Of a DNA stretch of 64,000 nt, positions 16,126 to 25,622 are shown one piece after another. Location of the stretch: positions 124,001 through 188,000 of the forward strand of contig CP027241.1 in assembly GCA_002999035.1 (NCBI GenBank), given 5' to 3'. The stretch comes from Lachnospiraceae bacterium oral taxon 500. GTDB taxonomy: Bacteria; Bacillota; Clostridia; Lachnospirales; Vallitaleaceae. Position numbers and translations under genes: made by a program. The notes under the pieces are model-generated. The model saw only the letters and a program-made list of their open reading frames with translations, made no database searches and had not been told where the DNA came from. The number at the start of each line of letters is the position of its first letter. Position 1 is the first letter of the stretch.

Positions 16126-17307
16126 TTAGCCTAATCTGTTTCTTTCCAATGTCAGTGCATAAATCTCGCGAACATTTTCCCGTGTCAGCTTAACATAATT
16201 TCCCCGCAAAACAACCTTTTCCGTCAAAACAGCAATGTCTTCCTCCCGGCCGCCCAATTCTTCCAGGGTAGTCGGCAGGCCCAATTCCTGCAAATATTCC
16301 AAAAACAGTTGAATTCCCGCCAGTGCTGCCGCTTTTAAATCTTCTCCGTCAAACTCCGCTCCCCAAACATTGATTGCCAGCTCGGCCAACGCCGTAATAT
16401 CACTGTTATGCTCCAGTGCATACCGCATCCACGCCGGAAAAACAACCGCCAGCGTTGCGCCATGCGCCGAACCGTAAAGGGACGAAAGCTCGTGCCCCAA
16501 GCTATGCGAACCCCAGTCCTGCTGCCGGCCGACTCCCAAAATATTGCTGTGCGCCATTGCGCCCGCCCACATCAGATTGGCTCTGGCACCGTAATCTCTG
16601 GGGCGCTGCAAAAGAATCCGCGCATTGAAAATAATCGACGACAGCACCGCTTCGCACATCCCGCTGGTCAAATCCACATCTTCGGTGTCGGTAAAATACC
16701 GCTCCAAAACATGCGACATCATATCCATCACCCCGTAAAAGGTTTGATCCGGCGGAACCGTTGCGGTCAGCATCGGATTTAAAATAGAAAATACCGGCCG
16801 GATAATATCAGCGTGGCTGCCTCGTTTTTCCATCGTTGCTTTTTTGGTAATCACCGAACTATCCGAAGCTTCGCTGCCGGAAGCTGCCAGCGTCAGAATC
16901 GTCCCCAGCGGCAGAGCCTGCTTAATAACCGCTTTTTTCGAGTAAAAGTCCCAAAAATCGCCGTCATACACCGCCCCGGCCGCAATGGCTTTCGCCGTGT
17001 CAATTACCGAGCCGCCGCCCATCGCCAGAATAAAGTCAACGCCATAGTCCCTGACTTTAGCAATCCCTGTATAGACCAGATCATCTTTCGGGTTCGGCTC
17101 CACTCCCCCCAACTCAATATATGGAAGCTTTCCTTCTTCTAAGTAGCGCTTGACTCTGGCCAGCAGTCCCGACCGCAACGCCGAGTTGCCGCCGTAGAGC
17201 AAAAGCACTTTTGTCGCGCCGTACTCCCTGACCAGGGAAACCGCTTTCTTTTCTGTATCTTTACCAAAAATAAACTTTGTCGGCGAATAGAAAATAAAAT
17301 TATCCAT
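16126..17307 (-). CDS. Iron-containing alcohol dehydrogenase (butanol dehydrogenase type)
   Basis: A 393-residue group III alcohol dehydrogenase. It has the NAD(P) site GGGSVIDTAKAIA and metal-ligand histidines in MMSHVLE and DWGSHSLGHELSSLYGSAHG. Closest in feel to BdhA/YqdH-type NADPH-dependent butanol or aldehyde reductases of fermenting clostridia. It likely reduces aldehydes to alcohols and recycles cofactor. It lies 62 bases downstream of the sugar isomerase-like gene on the same strand. Confidence 0.88.
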   Translation of the reverse strand: MDNFIFYSPTKFIFGKDTEKKAVSLVREYGATKVLLLYGGNSALRSGLLARVKRYLEEGKLPYIELGGVEPNPKDDLVYTGIAKVRDYGVDFILAMGGGSVIDTAKAIAAGAVYDGDFWDFYSKKAVIKQALPLGTILTLAASGSEASDSSVITKKATMEKRGSHADIIRPVFSILNPMLTATVPPDQTFYGVMDMMSHVLERYFTDTEDVDLTSGMCEAVLSSIIFNARILLQRPRDYGARANLMWAGAMAHSNILGVGRQQDWGSHSLGHELSSLYGSAHGATLAVVFPAWMRYALEHNSDITALAELAINVWGAEFDGEDLKAAALAGIQLFLEYLQELGLPTTLEELGGREEDIAVLTEKVVLRGNYVKLTRENVREIYALTLERNRLG

Positions 17308-17369
17308 GCCTTCCGCCTTTCTTTTGCCTTCAGCCCAAAACTCTCTCTTTTAACAAGCGGTAATTGCTT

Positions 17370-18203
17370 TTATCGCAGTTGATTCTTTAAAAACTGAACT
17401 GCCGCCCTGATATCCGCTGTCGGATTTTCACCGGTTTCCCGCTCAATCGTCAGATATCCGTCATATCCGATTTGCCGGAGCGCACCAATCCAGCCGCTGA
17501 AATCAACCTTGCCCTGACCCAGCGGCATCTCGGCAAAAGCCGGACTGGTAATGATAACATCCGCCGCCGGATTATAAATCTTTTCCGGATCGAGGTCATA
17601 CAGCTTAATCCCGTCTTTGGCATGCGTATGCACAATATAATCGGCCAGCGTAAACACGCCTTTTACCGGGTCATCGCCGGTCACCATTACAAAATTAGCC
17701 GGATCGAAATTAACCGCCACCCCTTTTGAGCCTAAGGTGTCTAAAAACCGTTTTAAAGTCACAGCCGTTTCCGGACCGGTTTCCACCGCAAAATGTGCTT
17801 CCAGCGAATTCGCATACTCCGCCAGCTGATAGCAGGCTTCCTGCATAATCTGAAATCTTTCCGAATTGACATCAGCCGGTACAATCCCGATATGCGTGGT
17901 GACAATATTCGTCCCCAATTCTTTGGCTAAATCAAGAATGGCCTTGGATTTTTCGATTTTTTTCGGATTGGCCGCCGGATCCATAAAACCGCCACCCAAA
18001 TCGCCGCATAGCGCGGAAATCCTCAGTCCGCTGTCTGCCACTGCCTTTTTAAAATCTGAAAGTGCTTGTCCTTTTAAGTTTTCCGGACTTAGTTCGCCCT
18101 TGATGGCATAAACCTGAACCGCGTCCACTCCCAATTCGCCGGCCATTTTCAGCGCCTGGCCAACCGGCTTATGAAAGGATTCCAGCAAAACGCCTATTTT
18201 CAT
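17370..18203 (-). CDS. Sugar phosphate isomerase/epimerase family protein
   Basis: A 277-residue TIM-barrel protein of the xylose isomerase-like group. Typical strand ends are present: ALCGDLGGG, NIVTTHIGIVP, AVETGPE, NFDPANFVM, YIVHTHAKDG and GYLTIERETGE, whose acidic and His residues bind the metal. The substrate is unknown; relatives act on inosose, tagatose or hydroxypyruvate. It may form an operon with the following alcohol dehydrogenase. Confidence 0.85.
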   Translation of the reverse strand: MKIGVLLESFHKPVGQALKMAGELGVDAVQVYAIKGELSPENLKGQALSDFKKAVADSGLRISALCGDLGGGFMDPAANPKKIEKSKAILDLAKELGTNIVTTHIGIVPADVNSERFQIMQEACYQLAEYANSLEAHFAVETGPETAVTLKRFLDTLGSKGVAVNFDPANFVMVTGDDPVKGVFTLADYIVHTHAKDGIKLYDLDPEKIYNPAADVIITSPAFAEMPLGQGKVDFSGWIGALRQIGYDGYLTIERETGENPTADIRAAVQFLKNQLR

Positions 18204-18377
18204 TTACTTTTCCTCCCGGTTTCCCATCACCGTATTGCAGCCGTCTAAAGCTTAATACCAACGGCAGCCTGTTCTTTGCAAGAACTTTTCCGCAGACGAG
18301 ATATTTCTCTGCCACATCTCACTATCCCGCAAATCACCAGCCGCACTCGGAAAGCTTACCGTTTCCATAATACTTGT

Positions 18378-18406
18378 ATCATACCATGCCCTCGAAATTT
18401 TTGCAA
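18378..18406 (-). promoter_or_regulatory. Promoter of the isomerase gene
   Basis: On the minus strand TTGCAA (18406-18401) and TATGAT (18383-18378) have a 17-base spacer. The leader to the ATG at 18203 would be about 165 bases; no ORF in it looks real. Confidence 0.6.
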
Positions 18407-18453
18407 CTGTCAGAATTTCCTGAGTACTTTCCCTCAGCATTATTTACAAATCT

Positions 18454-19284
18454 TTAAACCTTCTCCTCTTCCCTGACCTCTAATCCTGCCGGATCGTACA
18501 TGACCTTGGCATGATTTATTTTAATAATTTCTTTTTGCAGCAATTTGCCGGTTAGAGGGTCAATTTGACTGCGGCAGACCCGGCCGTGCCGGTAAACATC
18601 CCGCCCTTCGCGCTGAAAAAACTCATCCTCCGCGAAAATATGATAGGTATATTCCCACTTTCTTTGGCCTCTCAATTCCAGACACAAATGCTCTGCCGTT
18701 GTATACACAATCAACTGCAAGAGCTGGTCGGAAGTATTTTTAAAACGATAATCAATATAATTATAGGAAATCGACGTTCCCGTACCAAAAGGAATCGTCC
18801 GGCCGAAATCAGGAAATAAATCATATTGGTCATGGTGATGATGCTCGGTGATTAACAGCGGCGTATGCAGAACCAGCCAATGAATCCCATTAGTCAGTTG
18901 GCATAACCCGCCGCCGGTTTCTTTATTCGGCTGGTTTTTCTTAATAACCAGTCCCTCCAAATACCCTTTTTGTGCTGTCGTTTTCCCCACCAAATGCCAA
19001 AAAGAAAAGACCTCGCCGGGATAAATCAAAAGTCCATTTAAGTTTTTAGCCGCCAGCTTTAAATTAACCGCTTTGTTCTCCTGCAGCTGCATATCTACAT
19101 TACCCAGCCGCCGCCGGATTAAAGAATTATGCGAATACAGCCGAACCGGCAAAAGTTTCCGGCTTTTTCTTGTCGCCAGCTTCTCGCCCCGCAGCCGATC
19201 GGTCAATTTCCTTTTCCAAATTTCCTTCTGCTCAGAAATCCGATACGTCAACGGCGATATTTCACAAAATAATTTTCTGCTCAT
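18454..19284 (-). CDS. VanW family protein
   Basis: A 276-residue VanW-type protein with the family core GEVFSFWHLVGKTTAQKGY, GGGLCQLTNGIHW and TEHHHHDQYDLFPD. VanW proteins accompany some vancomycin-resistance clusters but are widespread and have no firm function. No van genes are near, so this does not imply resistance. The start follows AAGGAG. There is no signal peptide. Confidence 0.85.
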   Translation of the reverse strand: MSRKLFCEISPLTYRISEQKEIWKRKLTDRLRGEKLATRKSRKLLPVRLYSHNSLIRRRLGNVDMQLQENKAVNLKLAAKNLNGLLIYPGEVFSFWHLVGKTTAQKGYLEGLVIKKNQPNKETGGGLCQLTNGIHWLVLHTPLLITEHHHHDQYDLFPDFGRTIPFGTGTSISYNYIDYRFKNTSDQLLQLIVYTTAEHLCLELRGQRKWEYTYHIFAEDEFFQREGRDVYRHGRVCRSQIDPLTGKLLQKEIIKINHAKVMYDPAGLEVREEEKV

Positions 19285-19367
19285 CTTTGCTCCTTTCTCT
19301 CACCCAAATCAAAGCGCCGCCAGGACAGCCGTGATGACGCGCTTGAAATAAACTTCGGTATGAAATA

Positions 19368-19434
19368 TAAAAACCCCGGCCGCAGGCCATCCCATGTTTT
19401 TCTAACTTTGGAATTCTCACCTGCCGCCGGGGCA
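19368..19434 (-). terminator. Terminator after ppdK
   Basis: On the minus strand CCCCGGCGGCAGG (19432-19420) pairs with CCTGCGGCCGGGG (19386-19374) with one mismatch, followed by TTTTT. Confidence 0.7.
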
Positions 19435-19494
19435 CTTTTCTTTCGCCTGCTTTTAATGTAAGGGCTTATGCAATGCAAAAGAATCTTTTATTTC

Positions 19495-22125
19495 TTATTT
19501 TTTATCCTTTAATGCCGCCTGGGCTGCTGCCAGTCTTGCAATCGGCACCCGGAACGGCGAGCAGGAAACATAGCTCAGGCCGATTTCATGGCAGAACTCA
19601 ACCGAAGACGGATCTCCGCCGTGCTCTCCGCAGATACCCAGTTTGATATTCGGACGGGTTGCTTTTCCTTTTTCTACCGCCATCTTAACCAACTGGCCAA
19701 CACCGTTTTGGTCTAATCTGGCAAACGGATCCGACTCGTAAATCTTCGCCTTGTAATAAGCGTCTAAGAACTTGCCGGCATCATCACGCGAGAAACCAAA
19801 GGTCATCTGGGTCAAGTCATTAGTGCCAAAGGAGAAGAACTCGGCTTCTTCGGCAATTTCATTCGCCAGCAGCGCCGCTCTCGGAATCTCAATCATTGTA
19901 CCGATATGGTACTGGATATCCGAACCCTTTTCCTTCTTAACGGCTTCCGCGGTTTCCACCACAATATCCTTAACAAACTTCAATTCCTTCTTCTCGCCAA
20001 CCAGCGGAATCATGATTTCCGGCACGATGTCATAGCCTTTTTCGTTCTTAACTTCAATTGCCGCTTCCATAACCGCTCTGGTCTGCATTCTGGCAATTTC
20101 CGGATACGTTACCGCCAACCGGCAGCCACGATGGCCCATCATCGGGTTAAACTCATGCAGGCCTTCAATCGTTGCCTTAACATGTTCAACCGTCAGACCC
20201 ATATCCTTAGCCAAAGCCACAATGTCAGCTTCAGCGGTCGGAACAAACTCATGCAGCGGCGGATCCAAATACCGAACCGTCATCGGCATTCCTTCCAGCG
20301 CCTCGTACATAGCCTTAAAGTCCGCCTTTTGGAAGCTCAAAAGCTCAGCCAAAGCTGCTTCTCTGCCCTCTACCGTTTCGGACAAAATCATCTTCCGAAT
20401 CTTCGGAATCCGATCCGGCTCAAAGAACATGTGCTCCGTCCGGCACAGACCGATACCTTCCGCACCCAATTTAACAGCGTTTTTCGTATCAGCCGGCGTA
20501 TCGGCATTTGTTCTGACGCTGAGCTTGCGGTATTTGTCGGCCCAATTCATAATCCGCTCAAAGTTGCCGCTGATCGAAGCTTCTTCGGTCTTAATATCGC
20601 CTAAATATACTTTACCGGTGCTGCCGTCCAAGGAGATATAATCGCCCTTTTTGACAACTTTGCCGCCCAGTTCAAAGTAGCCTTCTTCTTCATGGATTTT
20701 TAACTCACCCAAACCGGATACACAGGCCGTACCCATGCCGCGGGCAACAACCGCTGCGTGCGAGGTCATACCGCCGCGCGCTGTCAAAATACCCTCGGCT
20801 GCGTGCATTCCTTCAATATCTTCCGGCGAAGTTTCCGCCCGGACTAAAATAACTCTTTCGCCTTTATCCACATGCGCTTTTTTAGCTTCTTCCGCCGTAA
20901 AGTAAACCTTACCGGCAGCTGCGCCCGGCGATGCCGGCAAAGCCTCGCCGATCACTTCGCCCGCCTTTAAGGCAGCGACGTTAAACGTCGGATGCAGCAG
21001 CTGATCCAAGGACTTAGCCTCAATTCTCAGCACTGCTTCTTCTTCGGTAATCTTGCCCTCGTCTACCAAGTCGCAGGCAATCTGCAGAGCCGCCGGAGCT
21101 GTTCTCTTACCGTTTCTGGTCTGCAGGAAGTACAGCTTTTTATCCTCAATGGTAAACTCCATATCCTGCATATCCCGGTAATGATCCTCTAACTTCTTGG
21201 CAATCGTCATAAACTGCTCATAAGCTTCCGGCATATCTTCCTTTAAGCGGGTAATCGGCTGCGGTGTCCGGATACCGGCGACCACGTCTTCGCCCTGTGC
21301 GTTAATCAAATATTCACCGTAAATCTGATTTTCACCGGTTGACGGATTTCTGGTAAAGGCTACGCCGGTACCGGAGGTATTGCCTCTGTTACCGAATACC
21401 ATCGCCTGAACGTTGACCGCGGTTCCCCAGTCGCCCGGGATATCATTCATCCGGCGGTAAACGATCGCCCGCGGATTATCCCAGGAACGGAATACGGCTT
21501 TAACAGCTTCCATCAGCTGAACTTTCGGATCCTGCGGGAAATCTTCGCCCATTTTTTCCTTGTAAATAGCTTTATACTTGGCAATGACTTCCTGCAAATC
21601 TTCTGCCGTCAAATCGGTGTCATACTTAGCGCCCTTTTCTTCCTTAACCTTATCCAAAATGCCGTCAAAGAAAGTTTTACTCATTTCCATAACTACATCG
21701 GAAAACATTTGAATAAAACGGCGATAAGAATCGTAGGCAAAACGCGGATTGCCGGTCTTAGCGGCAAAGCCTGCAACTGCTTCGTCATTTAAGCCTAAGT
21801 TCAAAATCGTGTCCATCATGCCGGGCATGGAAGCTCTGGCGCCGGAACGAACCGATACCAGCAGCGGATCGCTTTTATCGCCAAACTTTTTGCCTTGAAT
21901 TTCTTCTAATTTCTGCAGCGAGGCAAAAATCTCCGCCTGGATTTCATCCGTAATTTTCTTCCCTTGATCATAGTAATCGGTACAAGCTTCGGTCGTAACC
22001 GTAAAGCCCTGCGGAATCGGCAGTCCCAACTTGGTCATTTCCGCCAAATTAGAGCCTTTGCCGCCAAGCAGATTTTTCATGCTGGCATCGCCTTCGCTAA
22101 ACATGTAAACGAATTTTTTGCTCAT
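19495..22125 (-). CDS. ppdK: Pyruvate, phosphate dikinase
   Basis: An 876-residue enzyme converting pyruvate, ATP and phosphate to PEP, AMP and pyrophosphate. The ATG at 22123-22125 (MSKKFVYMFSEG) follows AGGAGG; an earlier in-frame ATG at 22194 has no such site. Visible motifs are the N-terminal ATP-grasp region (LLGGKGSNLAEM), the phospho-histidine segment GGMTSHAAVVARGMG, and the C-terminal PEP/pyruvate barrel (GTNDLTQMTFGFSRDD). In anaerobes it works mainly in glycolysis or gluconeogenesis. An extended -10 (TGCTATAAT) and a GC-rich hairpin lie in its leader. Confidence 0.97.
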   Translation of the reverse strand: MSKKFVYMFSEGDASMKNLLGGKGSNLAEMTKLGLPIPQGFTVTTEACTDYYDQGKKITDEIQAEIFASLQKLEEIQGKKFGDKSDPLLVSVRSGARASMPGMMDTILNLGLNDEAVAGFAAKTGNPRFAYDSYRRFIQMFSDVVMEMSKTFFDGILDKVKEEKGAKYDTDLTAEDLQEVIAKYKAIYKEKMGEDFPQDPKVQLMEAVKAVFRSWDNPRAIVYRRMNDIPGDWGTAVNVQAMVFGNRGNTSGTGVAFTRNPSTGENQIYGEYLINAQGEDVVAGIRTPQPITRLKEDMPEAYEQFMTIAKKLEDHYRDMQDMEFTIEDKKLYFLQTRNGKRTAPAALQIACDLVDEGKITEEEAVLRIEAKSLDQLLHPTFNVAALKAGEVIGEALPASPGAAAGKVYFTAEEAKKAHVDKGERVILVRAETSPEDIEGMHAAEGILTARGGMTSHAAVVARGMGTACVSGLGELKIHEEEGYFELGGKVVKKGDYISLDGSTGKVYLGDIKTEEASISGNFERIMNWADKYRKLSVRTNADTPADTKNAVKLGAEGIGLCRTEHMFFEPDRIPKIRKMILSETVEGREAALAELLSFQKADFKAMYEALEGMPMTVRYLDPPLHEFVPTAEADIVALAKDMGLTVEHVKATIEGLHEFNPMMGHRGCRLAVTYPEIARMQTRAVMEAAIEVKNEKGYDIVPEIMIPLVGEKKELKFVKDIVVETAEAVKKEKGSDIQYHIGTMIEIPRAALLANEIAEEAEFFSFGTNDLTQMTFGFSRDDAGKFLDAYYKAKIYESDPFARLDQNGVGQLVKMAVEKGKATRPNIKLGICGEHGGDPSSVEFCHEIGLSYVSCSPFRVPIARLAAAQAALKDKK

Positions 22126-22180
22126 GTATCTTCCTCCTAAGTAAATATCTTCCGGCGGCTCCGCCGCCCAATTAACAGCT

Positions 22181-22192
22181 ACATTATAGCAC
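22181..22192 (-). promoter_or_regulatory. Extended -10 promoter of ppdK
   Basis: TGCTATAAT on the minus strand (TATAAT at 22188-22183) with no good -35. The leader after it forms a GGCGG/CCGCC hairpin near 22153-22167. Confidence 0.5.
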
Positions 22193-22251
22193 ACTTTCGG
22201 CTGATTAGAAAGCGAAATTTTTATAAATTTGAAAGCCCGGCGGCATCTTCC

Positions 22252-23097
22252 TTACTTCTGACATCCGCGACAAAAATGAGTCCCCCGGCCGGCCAGCTTG
22301 ATTTTCTCGATCGGGCGGCCGCAAGTCCGGCAAGGCTCACCGGTTCGGCCGTAGACATAGGCCTGATCCAAATAATCGCCCTTCTGTCCAATGGCATTGA
22401 CATAATCTTGCCGGCTGGAGCCGCCTAACTCAATGGATGTCCGCAAAACCTTTTTGATATTGGCACACAGCGCCCGAATCTCTTTCTCTTTCAGACCGGC
22501 CGCCGGACGATTCGGCAAAATTCCCGATAAAAAAAGGCTTTCGTCAGCATAAATATTGCCCACGCCGGCTACTACCTTTTGATCCAGCAACGCCGTCTTA
22601 ATGGGACTGCTCTGCCGCCGGCTCAGTTTTTCTTTTAAATACTTGGCATTAAACGCAGCCGTTAAAGGCTCCGGCCCCATCTCCTTTAAAAACTTCAGCT
22701 CTGCCGCTTCTGTCGCCGGCATCAGCCGAATCCAGCCGAACTTCCTTTGATCGTTAAAATATAAATGACTGCCGTCGGCAAAAGTAAAAATGACATGCGT
22801 AAACCGCCCCGGCATCGGCTCCGGCAAGCTGTTTTCCTGACCTTTGCCGGCAAACACCAGCTGACCCGTCATTTTTAAATGAATGACCAGCACATACCCG
22901 CTGCTGAGCGTTATCAGCATAGCCTTGCCCCGGCGCGTCACACTCTCGACCCGGCTGCCGATCAGATGCATCGCCGTCAGCGCCGGGTCATTGGGGAACA
23001 GCTTCGGCGTATCAGCGCTTACCGCCGCCACTTCTTTTCCCCGCAAATATCGGTTTAAGCCGCCGGCAATTGTTTCTACTTCCGGTAATTCCGGCAT
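22252..23097 (-). CDS. mutM: Formamidopyrimidine-DNA glycosylase
   Basis: A 281-residue Fpg/MutM repair enzyme that removes oxidised purines such as 8-oxoguanine. The start at 23095-23097 is fixed by chemistry: the mature protein must begin PELPEVE, since Pro is the catalytic residue; AGGAAAGGA lies just upstream. The C-terminal zinc finger has CRTCG and CRGC. QKVVAGVGNIYADE is the family helix-two-turn-helix. Confidence 0.95.
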   Translation of the reverse strand: MPELPEVETIAGGLNRYLRGKEVAAVSADTPKLFPNDPALTAMHLIGSRVESVTRRGKAMLITLSSGYVLVIHLKMTGQLVFAGKGQENSLPEPMPGRFTHVIFTFADGSHLYFNDQRKFGWIRLMPATEAAELKFLKEMGPEPLTAAFNAKYLKEKLSRRQSSPIKTALLDQKVVAGVGNIYADESLFLSGILPNRPAAGLKEKEIRALCANIKKVLRTSIELGGSSRQDYVNAIGQKGDYLDQAYVYGRTGEPCRTCGRPIEKIKLAGRGTHFCRGCQK

Positions 23098-23162
23098 TTT
23101 TTTATCCTTTCCTGCCTCATCCGGCATTTTATTTCAAGTTCAGCCCGGACGGCAATGGTATT

Positions 23163-23651
23163 TTATGCTTGGGTCTGCTTTCTTTCCCTGACTAATTCAA
23201 TTGCTTCTTTGCCGGTCATATGTTCAATCTCAATCTGCACCATCAGCATATCATCCAGTCCCTTTTGAATCATGCTTTGAATTTTCTCGGGGAAAGCACC
23301 CGAATATTTTTCCGAAAAAGCTATATGTGCCTTTATTTTTTCTTCCGGATCGTCTAAAATCACGGCCCGGCCGAAAGCAATCACGCTGCGGAAATAAGAA
23401 GTCAACTCTTCCGCTACGATTTTATCCTGATCAATCACGGTAAAACAAACTTTGTCATTGCTCCGGATAGCATCGGCCTTATGTCCGCTGAGCCCGCAGT
23501 GAAAGTAAATCTTCCCATCCGCGTAAACATAGCTGAGCGGCACACCATAGGGATAACCCTCATCGCCTATCACCGCCAGCACGCCGTTCGTGCCTCGCTT
23601 CAGTACCTGAATGGTATCCTCATGGGATAATTCCTGGTTTTTTCTTCTCAT
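23163..23651 (-). CDS. Nim-like pyridoxamine 5'-phosphate oxidase family protein
   Basis: A 162-residue split-barrel flavin-binding protein with VLAVIGDEGYPYGVPLSYVY, GKIYFHCGLSGHKADAIR and VCFTVI. It belongs to the NimA/5-nitroimidazole reductase-like group of the PNPOx family, which bind FMN and reduce small molecules. Its true substrate is unknown. A paralogue sits 3 kb away at 26633-27118. Confidence 0.85.
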   Translation of the reverse strand: MRRKNQELSHEDTIQVLKRGTNGVLAVIGDEGYPYGVPLSYVYADGKIYFHCGLSGHKADAIRSNDKVCFTVIDQDKIVAEELTSYFRSVIAFGRAVILDDPEEKIKAHIAFSEKYSGAFPEKIQSMIQKGLDDMLMVQIEIEHMTGKEAIELVRERKQTQA

Positions 23652-23831
23652 TTCTCAAAACATTGTGCTTCTCCTTTTTTCCTTCGTTGCTTCGTTTCCT
23701 TGCCTGGCTGGCATCGGCACTTTTCGCACCGCAATATCGTACCGGAGCATTTTTGCCGTAACTGCCCAGCACGCCGTCACAGATTAAGGCCGAAAGTTCC
23801 TCCCGCCTTATGACCGCGCAGCCGATTGAGT

Positions 23832-23869
23832 AAAAAAGGACGGCCTGACCCTTTTGCCATCTGCCGCCC
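23832..23869 (-). terminator. Terminator after rubredoxin
   Basis: On the minus strand GGGCGGC (23869-23863) pairs with GCCGTCC (23844-23838) with one G-T pair, then TTTTTT. Confidence 0.7.
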
Positions 23870-23880
23870 TTTCTTCACTT

Positions 23881-24045
23881 TTAGTCTTCGTACAACTCAA
23901 AATCTTCTTTGCTGACACCGCACTCCGGGCAAACCCAATCTTCCGGAATATCTTCAAATGCCGTTCCCGGTGCAATACCGCCGTCCGGATCGCCGAGTTC
24001 AGGATCATACACATAGCCGCAAACCGTACAAATATACTTCTTCAT
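23881..24045 (-). CDS. Rubredoxin
   Basis: A 54-residue one-iron electron carrier with Cys at 6, 9, 39 and 42 (CTVCG and CPECG) and the usual [18 protein letters not shown] loop. The start at 24043-24045 follows AAGGAG. A longer reading from 24123 adds an implausible tail. In anaerobes rubredoxin passes electrons to oxygen- and peroxide-reducing enzymes. Confidence 0.96.
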   Translation of the reverse strand: MKKYICTVCGYVYDPELGDPDGGIAPGTAFEDIPEDWVCPECGVSKEDFELYED

Positions 24046-24113
24046 TCTGGTCTCCTTTATTCGTCCTACCAATATATAACCAATATATTGATTCTGCCTG
24101 TGGTTACTCCTGT

Positions 24114-24142
24114 AACATAACATAAATCAGTTTTTTCGTCAA
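24114..24142 (-). promoter_or_regulatory. Promoter of the rubredoxin gene
   Basis: On the minus strand TTGACG (24142-24137) and TATGTT (24119-24114) are 17 bases apart, about 70 bases before the rubredoxin ATG. Confidence 0.65.
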
Positions 24143-24205
24143 GGCATCTATCCGTTAAATTTTAAACTTTCACCTGTTTTTTCAAAATCTTGCAGCTCTT
24201 TCAAC

Positions 24206-25435
24206 TTAGAACTCTTTCCCATTTTTCATAAAATCCACAAGATTTATATGCTCTATGCCCCCGCGTTTCTGGAGCAGGGAATCCATAGTTGCAACATACT
24301 TAGGATAATTATCCTTTATCGACTCTAAAGGTTTATATTCTCTATCCTCCGTTTCTTTTGACAATAATATCGTATAAGAAACCTGAACATAAGAATAATT
24401 CATTTCATTATCCCTAAGTATAAAATCACATTCAAGCTTGCCAATTCTGCCTACACTGACTGAATAATCATGAGACTTCGCATATAGATATGTGATGTTT
24501 TCCAAAACCGGACCAAAGTTAATTCTGTTATCCGTATTCTGAGCAAAATAAAAGCTAATATCTGCTATATAATATTTCTTCTCTCCGCTTAAAGACTTCT
24601 TTGATTTCATGTCAAATCGCTGACATTCATAAAGAATCTTTGCATCCTGCAAAGCCTTAATATATCTGGCAATAGTGGCTTCACTAATCGGAGTTCCTGA
24701 TTTTTCAATAGCCCTTTTGAGACTTTTAAGACTTGTCGTTGCCCCAAAGTTATTGATGATATACTTCTGAACCATTTCAAAAGTATTTTTATTCCGAATT
24801 TTAAGCCGTCTGCGTATATCCTTCTCAAAAATTTCAGTTATAATACTTTGAACATATCTGCGCTTTGCTGCCATTGAATCAAGAAGAATCGTCCTCGGAA
24901 ATCCCCCTTCAAGAATATAGTTATTTAATTCTTCCTGACGGTCAACTGCAATTTCTTTGCCATAAAATTTCTTTATATCCTCATACTCTTCAAAAGATAG
25001 CGGAAACATTTCAAATTCTATGTACCGCCCGGTAAGTTTTGTCATTAATTCGCCGCTCAAAAGGTATGAATTGGAGCCTGTAATAAAAATTGACCATTCC
25101 CCCGTTCCACGAAAGCCATTAAGCACCATTTCAAATCCATCTACATTTTGCACTTCATCTATAAAAAGGTATTTCGTCCCCGGAACATTCGGTATCCTTT
25201 GAATCAGCTTATCTAACTGGTCAGCTTTCAATACCTTGTTGTATTCTTTGCTATCTAAATCAAAAAATATAATATTCTCTTCTAAAATCCCCCCCATCTT
25301 TAACTCATCTGCTATAATTTCCATAAGGCAGGACTTACCACATCTTCTTACACCGGTTATTACCTTGATTATGTCTGTTGCATGATAAAAATCACGGATT
25401 TTTTTTAAGTAGTTTTCTCTTGGATACCAATTCAT
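24206..25435 (-). CDS. AAA ATPase with DUF4143 domain
   Basis: A 409-residue protein. Walker A GVRRCGKS and Walker B KYLFIDEVQNV lie in the first 110 residues. A DUF4143 C-terminal region begins at about 200, with a winged-helix segment and a nuclease-like part (GKLECDFILRD). Such ATPases are common orphan, horizontally spread genes of unknown role. AT-rich codon use differs from its neighbours, and a long perfect palindrome sits just upstream, both consistent with acquisition. Confidence 0.85.
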   Translation of the reverse strand: MNWYPRENYLKKIRDFYHATDIIKVITGVRRCGKSCLMEIIADELKMGGILEENIIFFDLDSKEYNKVLKADQLDKLIQRIPNVPGTKYLFIDEVQNVDGFEMVLNGFRGTGEWSIFITGSNSYLLSGELMTKLTGRYIEFEMFPLSFEEYEDIKKFYGKEIAVDRQEELNNYILEGGFPRTILLDSMAAKRRYVQSIITEIFEKDIRRRLKIRNKNTFEMVQKYIINNFGATTSLKSLKRAIEKSGTPISEATIARYIKALQDAKILYECQRFDMKSKKSLSGEKKYYIADISFYFAQNTDNRINFGPVLENITYLYAKSHDYSVSVGRIGKLECDFILRDNEMNYSYVQVSYTILLSKETEDREYKPLESIKDNYPKYVATMDSLLQKRGGIEHINLVDFMKNGKEF

Positions 25436-25494
25436 CTTTTTTCACCTACCCCTATTTTTCTATTATAATATCAAAAAAAAGAAGCAAATTCAAG

Positions 25495-25541
25495 TTTAAC
25501 GTTAGCGTTTTTGTTTTTTTGTCAAAAACGCTAACGTTAAA
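25495..25541. repeat. Perfect 19-bp inverted repeat
   Basis: TTTAACGTTAGCGTTTTTG (25495-25513) and its exact complement (25523-25541) flank a 9-base loop. It lies between the IMPase gene and the start of the DUF4143 ATPase gene. It may be a terminator for the former or an operator for the latter. Confidence 0.75.
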
Positions 25542-25622
25542 TACTTGTTCCCCTTGTCGGATAGCAAGCAACGCCCGCTTACCTCGGCAAAATCAAGAAA
25601 TTGATAATCGGTATTTTTTAAG

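Noticed and set aside
18252-18440. 62-residue minus-strand ORF before the isomerase gene
   Set aside because: It covers a good promoter, has no ribosome site and shows no recognisable motif.
18454-19284. Vancomycin-resistance locus
   Set aside because: A lone VanW homologue without vanA/B/H/X/R/S genes does not indicate resistance.
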